Shown here piece after piece: positions 6,586-15,242 of a DNA stretch of 64,000 bases. A model generated the notes under the pieces. That model did no database searches. It was given only the letters and a program-made list of their open reading frames with translations, and was not told where the DNA came from. Made by a program: the position numbers and the translations under genes. Source of the DNA: Streptomyces kaniharaensis (GTDB lineage Bacteria > Actinomycetota > Actinomycetes > Streptomycetales > Streptomycetaceae); NCBI RefSeq assembly GCF_009569385.1, contig NZ_WBOF01000001.1:1054001-1118000 (forward strand). Direction: 5' to 3'. Each line of letters begins with the position of its first letter. Positions within the stretch are counted from its first letter, which is position 1.

Positions 6586-8241
6586 ATGAGCGCCACACTC
6601 GTAGTCAAGGACCTCAGCGCCGGCCACGGCGAACGCACCCTCTTCTCCGGCCTGGACCTGGTCGTCGCCCCCGGCGACGTGATCGGCCTGGTCGGCGTGA
6701 ACGGCGCCGGCAAGTCGACCCTGCTGCGGCTGCTCGCCGGGCTGGACACCCCCGAGGCGGGCTCGCTGCGGCTCAGCCCGGCGAGCGCCAACATCGGCCA
6801 CCTGCCGCAGGAGCCGGAGCGGCGCGAGGGCGAGTCGGTACGCGCCTTCCTGGCCCGCCGGACGGGCGTGGCGGCGGCGCAGGCGGCGCTGGACGAGGCC
6901 ACCGAGGGCCTCGTCGAGGGCCGACCGGGCGCCGACGACGCCTACGCGGCGAGCCTGGACCGCTGGCTGGACCTCGGCGGCGCCGACCTGGAGGAGCGCG
7001 CCGAGGAGGTCGCCGACTCGCTCGGGCTGAAGGTCTCGCTCGACCTGCCGATGACGGCGCTGTCCGGCGGCCAGGCCGCCCGGGCCGGCCTCGCCTCACT
7101 GCTGCTCTCCCGCTACGACGTCTTCCTGCTCGACGAGCCCACCAACGACCTCGACCTGGACGGCCTGGAGCGGCTGGAGGCCTTCGTCAAGGGCCTGCGC
7201 GCGGGCACCGTGCTGATCAGCCACGACCGCGAGTTCCTGGCGCGGACCGTCACCCGGGTCCTGGAGCTGGACCTGCACCAGCAGCAGGTCAACGTGTACG
7301 GCGGCGGCTACGACGCGTACCTGGAGGAGCGGGCGGTGGCCCGCCGGCACGCCCGCGAGGAGTACGAGGAGTACGCCGACACCAAGGCCTCGCTGGAGGC
7401 CCGGGCCCGGATGCAGCGCAACTGGCTGGAGCACGGCGTCCGCAACGCCCGCCGCAAGGGCGGCGACAACGACAAGAAGGCCCGTGCCACGCGCGCCGAG
7501 TCCACCGAGAAGCAGGCCGCCAAGGCCCGGCAGACCCAGCGGATGATCGAGCGGCTGGACGTGGTCGAGGAGCCGCGCAAGGAGTGGGAGCTGCGGATGG
7601 AGATCGCCACCGCGCCGCGCTCCGGCTCGGTGGTCGCCACCCTGAACGGGGCCACCGCCCGCCGCGGCGACTTCGGCTTCGGCCCGGTGAACCTCCAGAT
7701 CGACTGGGCCGACCGGGTCGCGATCACCGGCGCCAACGGCGCGGGCAAGTCCACGCTGCTGGCCGCGCTCCTCGGCCGGCTCGAACTCGACGGCGGCAGC
7801 GCCACGTTGGGCTCCGGCGTGGTGGTCGGCGAGGTGGACCAGGCGCGCGGGCAGATCTTCAGGAACAGGCACAGCCTGGACGGGGAGCCGCTGGTGGAGG
7901 CGTTCGCCGCCGCCGTCCCGGAGCTCACCCCGGAGGAGGTGCGCACCCTGCTGGCCAAGTTCGGCCTGAAGGCGGCGCACGTGCTGCGCCCGGCCGACAC
8001 CCTGTCGCCGGGCGAGCGCACCCGGGCGGCGCTGGCGCTGCTCCAGGCCCGCGGGGTCAACCTGCTGGTGCTGGACGAGCCCACCAACCACCTCGACCTG
8101 CCCGCGATCGAGCAGCTGGAGTCCGCGCTCGCCTCGTACACCGGCACGCTGCTGCTGGTCACCCACGACCGGCGGATGCTGGACACCGTCGCGGTGAACC
8201 GGCGCCTGGAGGTCCGGGACGGGCGCGTGCACGAGCTGTAG
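6586..8241 (+). CDS. ABC-F family ATPase
   Basis: Second ABC-F protein, 551 residues, two ATPase domains and no transmembrane part. Walker A motifs are GVNGAGKST (37-45) and GANGAGKST; signatures LSGGQ and LSPGE; Walker B LLDEPTNDLDLD and VLDEPTNHLDLP. A basic linker (about 270-320) contains many Arg and Lys. A TAGAAT box at 6570-6575 lies ten bases from the ATG with no ribosome binding site, so the mRNA is probably leaderless. Unlike the first ABC-F gene there is no leader, which suggests constitutive expression and perhaps a housekeeping role like EttA/Uup. Confidence 0.92.
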   Translation: MSATLVVKDLSAGHGERTLFSGLDLVVAPGDVIGLVGVNGAGKSTLLRLLAGLDTPEAGSLRLSPASANIGHLPQEPERREGESVRAFLARRTGVAAAQAALDEATEGLVEGRPGADDAYAASLDRWLDLGGADLEERAEEVADSLGLKVSLDLPMTALSGGQAARAGLASLLLSRYDVFLLDEPTNDLDLDGLERLEAFVKGLRAGTVLISHDREFLARTVTRVLELDLHQQQVNVYGGGYDAYLEERAVARRHAREEYEEYADTKASLEARARMQRNWLEHGVRNARRKGGDNDKKARATRAESTEKQAAKARQTQRMIERLDVVEEPRKEWELRMEIATAPRSGSVVATLNGATARRGDFGFGPVNLQIDWADRVAITGANGAGKSTLLAALLGRLELDGGSATLGSGVVVGEVDQARGQIFRNRHSLDGEPLVEAFAAAVPELTPEEVRTLLAKFGLKAAHVLRPADTLSPGERTRAALALLQARGVNLLVLDEPTNHLDLPAIEQLESALASYTGTLLLVTHDRRMLDTVAVNRRLEVRDGRVHEL

Positions 8242-8300
8242 GACTCTCGATTGGTCTCGACCTCTTTCGGCCGGAACCGTCATGTGCTGTGCTGTCGGCC

Positions 8301-8990
8301 ATGGTTGAGAACCGTACGGCCGACGGCACGGCGGACGGACGCCCGTTCCCGAGCGTTCCGCTCCGCCCGATGACGGTGCCGGCCCAGGAGGCCGAGGCCC
8401 GCAGCAGGTCCTTCCACGACGTGATGGCGCGGCGCCGGACCGTCCGCGACTACTCCCCCCGCCCGATCCCGGACGGCGTGGTCGAGTGGGCGGTCCGGAC
8501 CGCCGGCACCGCGCCCAGCGGCGCCCACGTGCAGCCGTGGCGGTTCGTGGTGATCACCGATCCGGAGCGCAAGCGGCGGCTGCGCGAGGCCGCCGAGGCC
8601 GAGGAGCGCGAGTTCTACGCGCGCCGGGCGTCGGAGGAGTGGCTGGCCGCGCTGGCGCCGATCGGCACCGACTGGCACAAGCCGTTCCTGGAGGACGCGC
8701 CCGCGGTGATCGTCGTGTTCGAGGTGCACAAGGGGCCCGACTCGCCGCGCCCGTACTACACCAAGGAGTCGGTGGGGATCGCGGTCGGCCTGCTGCTGGC
8801 CTCGCTGCACCAGGCCGGGCTGGCCACTCTGACGCACACGCCGAGCCCGATGAGGTTCCTCAACGAGGTGTGCGAGCGCCCGGCGGAGGAGCGCGCCGCG
8901 TACGTGATCCCGGTGGGCTACCCGGCCGAGGGGGCGCGCGTGCCGGATCTGCGGCGCAAGGAGCTCGACGAGGTGCTGGTGCGGCTCTGA
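8301..8990 (+). CDS. Nitroreductase-fold FMN enzyme, iodotyrosine-deiodinase-like
   Basis: Protein of 229 residues with the FMN-binding nitroreductase motifs RRRTVRDYSPRPIP and APSGAHVQPWRFVVI, then the block KRRLREAAEAEEREFY with GTDWHKPFLEDAP that is typical of the iodotyrosine deiodinase/BluB branch. Likely reduces or dehalogenates a small aromatic or similar electrophile with NAD(P)H-supplied electrons; substrate unknown. Start ATG 8301 chosen because it follows the previous gene by 59 bases; a second Met at residue 24 is possible. No clear ribosome binding site. Confidence 0.85.
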   Translation: MVENRTADGTADGRPFPSVPLRPMTVPAQEAEARSRSFHDVMARRRTVRDYSPRPIPDGVVEWAVRTAGTAPSGAHVQPWRFVVITDPERKRRLREAAEAEEREFYARRASEEWLAALAPIGTDWHKPFLEDAPAVIVVFEVHKGPDSPRPYYTKESVGIAVGLLLASLHQAGLATLTHTPSPMRFLNEVCERPAEERAAYVIPVGYPAEGARVPDLRRKELDEVLVRL

Positions 8991-9065
8991 TCCGCCGCCG
9001 GACGCCTCCGGTCCGCCGGGGATACCGGCTGGTGACAGGTCCGGGCCAAGGACATAATCGCCGTC

Positions 9066-9743
9066 ATGAGCCATACACAGCCACGGTCCTGTGAGCACGC
9101 TCCGGCGGCGGCCGGCACCCCGTCCGGCGAGGCGGCGGCCGGCGCCGCGTCCGGCCAGGTGACGGCCGGACGGCCGCCGGAGCTGCTGCGGCTGGCCGGC
9201 GGGCTCTCGCTGCACCGCCGCCGCACCTCGCACACGGTGGCGCTGAACAAGGCCGTCCGCGCCAACCTGGACCACCTGCGGCCCTGGCTGGAGTGGGCCG
9301 CCGAGGCCCCCACCCGGGCCCGGACCGCCGAGCTGACCCGGGCCGGCGCGGTGGCCTGGGAGGCGGGCACCGACTTCATGTACCTGGTCGTGCCGGACGC
9401 CGAACCCGACAGCGTGATCGGCGCCTTCGGCCTGCACGGCCGGATCGGCCCCGGCGCGCTGGAGATCGGCTACTGGGTGGGCACCCGGCACGTCGGCCGC
9501 GGCATCGCCACCGCCGCGGCCGGGGCACTGACCTCGGCCGCGCTGGCGCTGCCCGGGATCGCGCGGACGGAGATCCGCTGCGACCAGGCGAACGGCGCCA
9601 GCGCGGCCGTCCCCCGCAAACTCGGCTACCGGCTGGACCGGGTGGCCGAGGCCGCCGTCCGGGCCCCGGCGGAGACCGGGCGGCAGCAGATCTGGGTCAC
9701 GGAACGCCCTTCGTGGGGTCGGCCGGCCCGGTCGGATCAGTAG
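9066..9743 (+). CDS. GNAT N-acetyltransferase, RimJ/RimL-like
   Basis: Protein of 225 residues. The RimJ/RimL-type GNAT core starts near residue 45: LHRRRTSHTVAL, NLDHLRPWLEWA, then IGYWVGTRHVGRGIATAAAGAL (acetyl-CoA loop R-x-x-G-x-G/A variant) and N-x-x-S-x-x-V-x-x-KLGY. Residues 1-44 are an Ala/Gly-rich extension. A CATAAT box at 9053-9058 sits seven bases before the ATG, so translation is probably leaderless. It converges on and overlaps the aldo/keto reductase by seven bases. Acceptor unknown. Confidence 0.88.
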   Translation: MSHTQPRSCEHAPAAAGTPSGEAAAGAASGQVTAGRPPELLRLAGGLSLHRRRTSHTVALNKAVRANLDHLRPWLEWAAEAPTRARTAELTRAGAVAWEAGTDFMYLVVPDAEPDSVIGAFGLHGRIGPGALEIGYWVGTRHVGRGIATAAAGALTSAALALPGIARTEIRCDQANGASAAVPRKLGYRLDRVAEAAVRAPAETGRQQIWVTERPSWGRPARSDQ

Positions 9744-10690
9744 CGCGAGCCGGTCGGCGCCGGCAGCGCGTCCAGCTCGGCGAGGTCGGCCGCCGAGAGC
9801 ACGACCTCGGCCGCACCCGCGTTGTCCACCAGGTAGCGCGGCGTCCTGGTGCCCGGGATCGGGAAGACGTACCGCCCCTGCGCCAGCACCCAGGCCAGCG
9901 CCACCTGCGCGGGCGTCGCGCCGACCCGCTCGGCGACCGCCTTGACCTTCCCGACCAGCGCCAGGTTCGCCTTCAGCGCGTCCTGCTGGAAGCGCGGCAG
10001 CCGGCGGCGGAAGTCGTCGGCGGGCAGCTCGTCGAAGGAGGCGATGCTGCCAGTCAGGAAGCCCCGGCCGAGCGGCGAGAACGGCAGGAAGGCGATGCCC
10101 TGCTCCTCCGTGTACGGCAGGACGTCGGCCAGCACGTCCCGGGTCCAGAGCGAGAGTTCGGACTGCACGGAGGCCACCGGGTGCACCGACTGGGCCCGCT
10201 TGATCTCCTCGACGCTCACCTCGGAGAGCCCGATCCGGCGGACCTTGCCGGCCGCGACGGTCTCGGCGAGCGCGCCCCAGGTCTCCTCGATCGGGACGTC
10301 CGGGTCGACCCGGTGCAGCTGGTAGAGGTCGACGTGGTCGGTGCCGAGCCTGCGCAGGCTGTCGTCGATGGAGCGACGCACGTGCTCGGGGCGGCCGTTG
10401 CGCTCCCCCTGGCCCGACCCGCCCGGGACGATGCCCACCTTGGTGGCGAGGAACGCGCGCTCCCGGTACGGGCCGGCCAGGGCGGCGCCGACCACCTCCT
10501 CGTTGGTGAACGGGCCGTACATGTCGGCCGTGTCGATCAGGGTGACGCCGAGGTCCAGGGCCTGCCGGATCACCTTGACGGAGTTCTCGTCGTCCCGGTT
10601 CCGCACGTCGTAGGCCCAGGTCATCCCCATGCAGCCGAGGCCTATGACGCCGGTCTCCGGGCCGTGGGTGCCGAACGTGGTGGTGCGCAT
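9737..10690 (-). CDS. Aldo/keto reductase
   Basis: NADPH-dependent oxidoreductase of 317 residues, TIM-barrel AKR family. Visible motifs: GLGCMGMTWAYD, the catalytic Asp and Tyr in DTADMYGPFTNE, Lys in LATKVG, HRVD, and the cofactor end PIPGTRTPRYLVDN. ATG 10690 has GGAG eight bases upstream. The promoter shows a MerR-type layout with an overlong 19-base spacer and a dyad operator, implying induction by electrophiles, metals or drugs through an unlinked MerR regulator. No MerR gene is present nearby. Confidence 0.92.
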   Translation of the reverse strand: MRTTTFGTHGPETGVIGLGCMGMTWAYDVRNRDDENSVKVIRQALDLGVTLIDTADMYGPFTNEEVVGAALAGPYRERAFLATKVGIVPGGSGQGERNGRPEHVRRSIDDSLRRLGTDHVDLYQLHRVDPDVPIEETWGALAETVAAGKVRRIGLSEVSVEEIKRAQSVHPVASVQSELSLWTRDVLADVLPYTEEQGIAFLPFSPLGRGFLTGSIASFDELPADDFRRRLPRFQQDALKANLALVGKVKAVAERVGATPAQVALAWVLAQGRYVFPIPGTRTPRYLVDNAGAAEVVLSAADLAELDALPAPTGSRY

Positions 10691-10740
10691 GACGGTGCTC
10701 CGATCTGCTCTGCGGTGTTCGCGGTGGATCAACGGGGACC

Positions 10741-10771
10741 AGCCTTCACCTTGGAGTGCACTCAAGGTCAA
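10741..10771 (-). promoter_or_regulatory. MerR-type promoter and operator
   Basis: Minus strand: -35 TTGACC (10771-10766), 19-base spacer, -10 AAGGCT (10746-10741). The dyad at 10748-10768 (ACCTTG-AGTGCACT-CCAAGGT, arms differing by one base in length) fills the spacer. Long spacers with a central dyad are diagnostic of MerR-family activation. Confidence 0.75.
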
Positions 10772-10926
10772 GCCCGTTCGCGGTCACGGCCGGATCCAGC
10801 CGGCGAACCCGCCGGCCAGCACCAGCTCCGCCGAGTCGCCATCGGCTCACCCCGGAGATATTGAGGTCACATCGCCCGGGGCCGTCGATTACAGTCCCTT
10901 CCACTGCACGGCACGAGGGGGCGGAC

Positions 10927-12372
10927 ATGACGGTCCGAAGCGACGACCACCAGCTCATCGACACCACGACGACCGATGGCGCCGACGGCACCGGCAGCGC
11001 CGACATCGCCGACATCGGCGCCGAGGAACTCGCCGCGTTCAGCCGTACCCTCGGTCGCCTGCGCGCCCTCCCCTCCCACGACCGCACCCGGCTGCACGCC
11101 GAGCGGCAGCTCAGCTCGTTCGTGATGGAGAGCCGCAAGCGCCGCCGCCAGGAGGCCAAGCGGGCCGTCCGGCAGGCCGACGCCGGTGTCCTCGCCGCCA
11201 CCGCCACCGGCGCCCGCGGCCGCCGCGAGGACGCACCGCTCGCGCCGGCCGGCGGGTCGGTCGGAGAGCTGCGAATACCGCGCAGGTGCTACGTCTGCAA
11301 ACAGCCGTACCGTCAGGTCGACGGCTTCTACCACATGCTCTGCCCGGCCTGCGCGGCCGACAACACCGCCCGGCGCGACCTCACCACCGACCTGCGGGGC
11401 CGGCGCGCGCTGCTCACCGGCGGCCGGGTCAAGATCGGCTTCCAGCTCGCCCTGATGCTGCTGCGCGACGGCACCGAGCTGACCGTCACCAGCCGCTTCC
11501 CGCACGACACCGTCCGCCGCTTCCGCGCCGTCGAGGGCAGCGCGCAGTGGTGGGACCGGCTGACCGTCGTCGGCATCGACCTGCGCGACCCGCGCCAGGT
11601 TCTCGGGCTCACCGAGCAACTGCGCGCCGACGGACGCCCGTTGGACATCCTGATCAACAACGCCGCCCAGACCCTGCGCCGCCCGCCCGAGTCGTACGCC
11701 CTGCTCGCCGCCGGCGAGCGCGCCGCCCTGCCGGCTGCCGACGGCCGCGCGGTCTCGCACGCCCCGGGCTTCCGGCCGATGCCCGCGCTCACCTCCGCGT
11801 GGCCGGCTGCCGAGCTGGACCAACTCCCGGCCGCCGCACACGGGTTGCTCGCCCCGCCCGACGAGGCCGGCCTGCTGCCGGACCCCGCGCCCGGCAACTC
11901 CTGGTCCGCCCGCCTCGGCGGGCTCGACCCGGCGGAGGTCCTGGAGACCCAGCTCGTCAACGCCCTCGCCCCCGCCCTCCTCTGCGACCGCCTGCTCCCC
12001 CTCCTCCTCGCGTCCCCGCACCGCGCCCGCTACATCGTCAACGTGACGGCCGTCGAGGGCCGCTTCGCCGTCCGCAACAAGACCGCCGGCCACCCCCACA
12101 CCAACATGGCCAAGGCCGCCCTCAACATGCTCACCCGCACCAGCGCCGCCGAACTCGCCGCCCAGGGCGTCCACATGTGCGCCGTCGACACCGGCTGGAT
12201 CACCGACGAGAATCCCGCTCCCAAGAAGACTCACCTCGCCGCCCAGGGCTTCCGCACCCCGCTCGACATCGTCGACGGCGCCGCCCGCGTCTACGACCCC
12301 ATCGTCCGCGGCGAGTCCGGTTCCCCGGTGTCCGGCGTCTTCCTCAAGGACTACCGCGAGGCCGATTGGTGA
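10927..12372 (+). CDS. Zinc-ribbon SDR-family protein with altered active site
   Basis: Protein of 481 residues. A polar N-terminal 110 residues precede a four-Cys knuckle (CYVCKQPY and CPAC, about residues 120-145), then a Rossmann SDR domain with TGGRVKIG as cofactor loop, NNAAQT, and NVTAVEG. The usual Y-x-x-x-K is replaced by T392-N-M-A-K396: the Lys stays, the Tyr is gone. Related proteins with the metal knuckle exist in actinobacteria and plants and keep this variant, so it is a family trait rather than decay. ATG 10927 has GAGGGGG upstream. Reaction unknown. Confidence 0.8.
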   Translation: MTVRSDDHQLIDTTTTDGADGTGSADIADIGAEELAAFSRTLGRLRALPSHDRTRLHAERQLSSFVMESRKRRRQEAKRAVRQADAGVLAATATGARGRREDAPLAPAGGSVGELRIPRRCYVCKQPYRQVDGFYHMLCPACAADNTARRDLTTDLRGRRALLTGGRVKIGFQLALMLLRDGTELTVTSRFPHDTVRRFRAVEGSAQWWDRLTVVGIDLRDPRQVLGLTEQLRADGRPLDILINNAAQTLRRPPESYALLAAGERAALPAADGRAVSHAPGFRPMPALTSAWPAAELDQLPAAAHGLLAPPDEAGLLPDPAPGNSWSARLGGLDPAEVLETQLVNALAPALLCDRLLPLLLASPHRARYIVNVTAVEGRFAVRNKTAGHPHTNMAKAALNMLTRTSAAELAAQGVHMCAVDTGWITDENPAPKKTHLAAQGFRTPLDIVDGAARVYDPIVRGESGSPVSGVFLKDYREADW

Positions 12373-12459
12373 CGCCGGGGCGCCCGACAGCCTGGCTGAG
12401 TCGCTCGGCTGGGATTTCCACGGCCTGCTGGCCGGTTTCGTCCGCCGGGCGTGAGCGGC

Positions 12460-12492
12460 GCGGCACCGGGAAGCGACTCGTCCCGGTGCCGC
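12460..12492. terminator. Terminator between convergent SDR genes
   Basis: Perfect 12-bp stem, arms 12460-12471 and 12481-12492, 9-base loop, between two convergent stops. Confidence 0.85.
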
Positions 12493-12511
12493 ACGATCAA
12501 CTCCCCTTCGC

Positions 12512-13255
12512 TCAGCGGCCGGTGGGCAGGTTGGCCCCGCCCGTGCAGTCGAGCACGACACCCGTGACGAAGGTGTTGGCCGCCAGCATGTGGATCGCCC
12601 GCGCCACGTCCTCGGCGCGCCCGACGCGGCCGGCCGGGGTGGTGGCGGCGAGGCCGTCGAACAGCGCCTTGCGCTGGTCCGTCGGGACGCGGTCCCACCA
12701 CGGGGTGTCGATGACGCCGGGCGACACCGCGTTGATCCGCAGCGGGGCCAGCTCGACCGCGAGCGGCGGGACCATGGCCTGCAGCGCGCCGTTGATGGCG
12801 GCCAGCCCGGCCGTGCCCGGGAAGGCGGCGCGGGCCGAGGCGGCGGTGATCAGGGTGACGGAACCGTCCGCCCGCAGGTGCGGCAGCGCTGCCTGCAGGA
12901 CGCGGACCTGCGGCCAGAACTTGGCGTCGAACCCGGTCGCGAGCTCGGCCAGGTCGAGCTGGGCGAATGGGCCGCTGCCGGCCGCGCCGCTGACCGCGAC
13001 GACCAGGTGATCGAGGGCGCCGCCCTCGGCGAAGAAGGCCGCGACGGCCTCGGCGTCGGCCGCGTCCAGCTGGGCGCCGGTGGTCTTTCCGCCGATCCGG
13101 GCGACGGCCGCGTCCAGCCGCTCGCGGCTCCGGCCGGTGATCACGACCTCCGCGCCGTCGGCCGCGAAGGCGGCGGCCGCGGCCTCGCCGATGCCCGAGC
13201 TGCCGCCCATGACGATGACGCGCTGTCCGGCGAAGAGGGTGGCCGCAGTGCTCAT
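12512..13255 (-). CDS. SDR-family oxidoreductase lacking YxxxK
   Basis: Protein of 247 residues with the NAD(P)-binding GGSSGIG (17-23), VAVSGAAGSG in place of NNAG, and AVSPGVIDTPWWD near the C-terminus. At the catalytic site Ser140 is present, but the Y-x-x-x-K position reads L151-A-A-I-N155. Both Tyr and Lys are therefore missing; similar actinobacterial proteins share this. It may bind cofactor without classic dehydrogenase chemistry. It is divergent from a TetR regulator that probably controls it. Confidence 0.85.
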   Translation of the reverse strand: MSTAATLFAGQRVIVMGGSSGIGEAAAAAFAADGAEVVITGRSRERLDAAVARIGGKTTGAQLDAADAEAVAAFFAEGGALDHLVVAVSGAAGSGPFAQLDLAELATGFDAKFWPQVRVLQAALPHLRADGSVTLITAASARAAFPGTAGLAAINGALQAMVPPLAVELAPLRINAVSPGVIDTPWWDRVPTDQRKALFDGLAATTPAGRVGRAEDVARAIHMLAANTFVTGVVLDCTGGANLPTGR

Positions 13256-13345
13256 GGTGGTGCTTCCTTCCGGCTTGTCGAGACGTGCTGATCGAGGTCC
13301 GGCGAACTTGTCGATACCGCCAGTACCTACAAATGATGGTTGCCG

Positions 13346-13358
13346 AGACTGATAGTCT
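13346..13358. promoter_or_regulatory. Candidate TetR operator
   Basis: Dyad AGACT-GAT-AGTCT in the 134-base gap between the SDR gene and the divergent TetR gene; a reasonable operator by position and symmetry only. Confidence 0.45.
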
Positions 13359-13389
13359 TGTCAAGCGAGGGGCAGAGAGAGGACGACCG

Positions 13390-13992
13390 ATGAACGCCAC
13401 AGACCCCCGGCCGAGCACGGCCCGCCCGCACACCGGACGCCGCCGCAACGAGGCCGCCCACCGCGCGATCCTCGACGCGGCGCTCCACCTGCTCGCCGCG
13501 TCCGACGGCACCCCGGTCACCATCGACGCCATCGCCCGCACCGCCGGCGTCGGCAAGCAGACCGTCTACCGCTGGTGGCCCTCCAAGGGCGCCGTCCTGC
13601 TGGACGCCCTCACCGACCGCGCCGACCAGGACGTCGACGGCCCTGACACCGGCGCCCTCCGCACCGACCTGCGCGCCTTCATCGCCACCACCTTCGACGC
13701 CGCCCAGCGCGGCACCACCGCCTCCGCGCTGCGCACCCTCGTCCGCGAGGCCGCCCGCGACCCCCACCTCGCCGACCTGATGCAGACCTTCACGGCCGCC
13801 CGCCGCACGGCTCTGCGCGAACTCCTCGACCGGGGACGGCAACGCGGCGAACTCCCCGCGGACGCCGACCTCGACCTGATCGTGGACCAGGTCTACGGCG
13901 TCTTCTGGTACCGCTTCCTGCTCGGCCACGCACCACTGGACCAGGCGGTGGCCGACCGTCTGGCCGAGTCCGTGGTCACCGGAAGCGCCTGA
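13390..13992 (+). CDS. TetR-family transcriptional regulator
   Basis: Regulator of 200 residues. The N-terminal HTH is clear: AILDAALHLLAASDG, VTIDAIARTAGVGKQTVYRWWPSKGAVLLDAL. The C-terminal half is the all-helical ligand domain. ATG 13390 follows GAGAGAGG; upstream in-frame codons to 13285 are not protein-like. Divergent from the SDR gene at 13255, the usual layout for a repressor and its target. Ligand unknown. Confidence 0.92.
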   Translation: MNATDPRPSTARPHTGRRRNEAAHRAILDAALHLLAASDGTPVTIDAIARTAGVGKQTVYRWWPSKGAVLLDALTDRADQDVDGPDTGALRTDLRAFIATTFDAAQRGTTASALRTLVREAARDPHLADLMQTFTAARRTALRELLDRGRQRGELPADADLDLIVDQVYGVFWYRFLLGHAPLDQAVADRLAESVVTGSA

Positions 13993-13995
13993 TCC

Positions 13996-14529
13996 TCACC
14001 GGACGTCGGGCCGGCGGCGGCAGTAGTAGGCCCAGGCCAGGGCGAGGACGATCGGGCCCCAGAGCATCGCCGGGCCGGTGCACACCCGGGCCAGCGCGCA
14101 CCACCACCCGTTGCGGTAGGGGACTTCCTCGAGGCCGAGGACGCCGGCCCAGGCCAGGGGCATCGGGTCGAACAGCGCCACCAGGGCCAGTCCGCCCAGG
14201 ACGGCCGGGACCACGGCCGCGAGCACGGGCACGCGGCGGCCTCCGACGAGCGGGATCCGGCGCGGGAACACCTCGCCCCAGCCGGCGACCAGGCCGGTGG
14301 TGAGCAGGCACAGAGCCTCGGTGAGCACGCTGAGGCCGACCACGTAGCCCGGCGCCCACCACGGAACGGCCGGGGCGTCCGGATCGACGGCCCCCATCGT
14401 GTAGTTGACGGCGAACGGGAGCCGCCACAGGCAGTGCGGGAGCACGATGAACGGGAGGGCCTTGGCCAGTCGGAGGGCCCAGCGGGGCACGGGGCGTTCG
14501 GTGTCGCCCAGGGGGAGCGTGATCGGCAT
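13996..14529 (-). CDS. Small membrane protein of unknown function
   Basis: 177 residues with about four hydrophobic helices and a Trp/Pro-rich first extracytoplasmic region (WRLPFAVNYTMGAVDPDAP). ATG 14529 follows GAGGGTGGG. No family recognised with confidence; the charged C-terminus ends CRRRPDVR. It converges on the TetR gene with a three-base gap. Confidence 0.7.
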   Translation of the reverse strand: MPITLPLGDTERPVPRWALRLAKALPFIVLPHCLWRLPFAVNYTMGAVDPDAPAVPWWAPGYVVGLSVLTEALCLLTTGLVAGWGEVFPRRIPLVGGRRVPVLAAVVPAVLGGLALVALFDPMPLAWAGVLGLEEVPYRNGWWCALARVCTGPAMLWGPIVLALAWAYYCRRRPDVR

Positions 14530-14603
14530 GAACCCACCCTCGCCGACCCCCGGGGGCCGGTACGTCGGCCGCACGGCCGAGCACCCTCCCCCGGGAGAGC
14601 CAG

Positions 14604-15242
14604 CTACGCGTACGCCAGAAGGCACACGTACGACCGGTCCGCCCGCTCCGGGCGCGGCTGCTCCAGGCGGGCGGTGACGGTGAACCCGGCCTGCGCGAGC
14701 AAGTCAGCAAGGCGGCCCGCCGGGAGCAGGTGGGACTCGAACGAGACCGGATGCCCGTACGCCTCGGCCGGCCGCAGATGGGCGTCTCCGGCGTGGCCGC
14801 CGAGCAGCAGGTGTCCGCCGGGCGCGAGCACGCGGCGGAACTCGGCGAACACCGCGGGCAGCGACGCGGGCGGCGTGTGGTGCACGGAGTACCAGGCCAG
14901 GACGCCGCCGAGGGTGCCGTCGGCGAGGTCGAGGGCGGCCATCGAGCCCTGCACGAAGCGGAGTTCGGGGTAGGCCCGGCGGGCCAGCGCGACCATCTCA
15001 CCCGACACGTCCACGCCGAACGCCGCCAGCCCGAGCCCGGCCAGGTACGCCGTCACCCTCCCCGGCCCGCACCCGAGATCCGCGACAGGTCCGCCGCCGT
15101 CGCGGACGAGCTCGGCGAACGCGGCGAGCATCGCGCGCGAGACCGGGTCCATCTCCTCGGGAGGGATGATCAGTCGGACGTAGTCGGCGGCCACGGCGTC
15201 GTAGGAGTCGCGGACGGCGGCGAGGTGGGAGGGTTCGGTCAC
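14604..15242 (-). CDS. Class I SAM-dependent methyltransferase
   Basis: 212 residues. N-terminal YDAVAADYVRL, motif I VADLGCGPGRVTAYLAG, motif II GVDVSGEMVALAR, and LAWYSVHHTP (motif post II), then LLLGGH. GTG start at 15242 overlaps the deformylase stop (GTGA, 15242-15239), so it is translated by coupling from the def transcript. Substrate unknown; small-molecule O- or N-methyltransferases of this group are usual. Confidence 0.88.
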   Translation of the reverse strand: MTEPSHLAAVRDSYDAVAADYVRLIIPPEEMDPVSRAMLAAFAELVRDGGGPVADLGCGPGRVTAYLAGLGLAAFGVDVSGEMVALARRAYPELRFVQGSMAALDLADGTLGGVLAWYSVHHTPPASLPAVFAEFRRVLAPGGHLLLGGHAGDAHLRPAEAYGHPVSFESHLLPAGRLADLLAQAGFTVTARLEQPRPERADRSYVCLLAYA

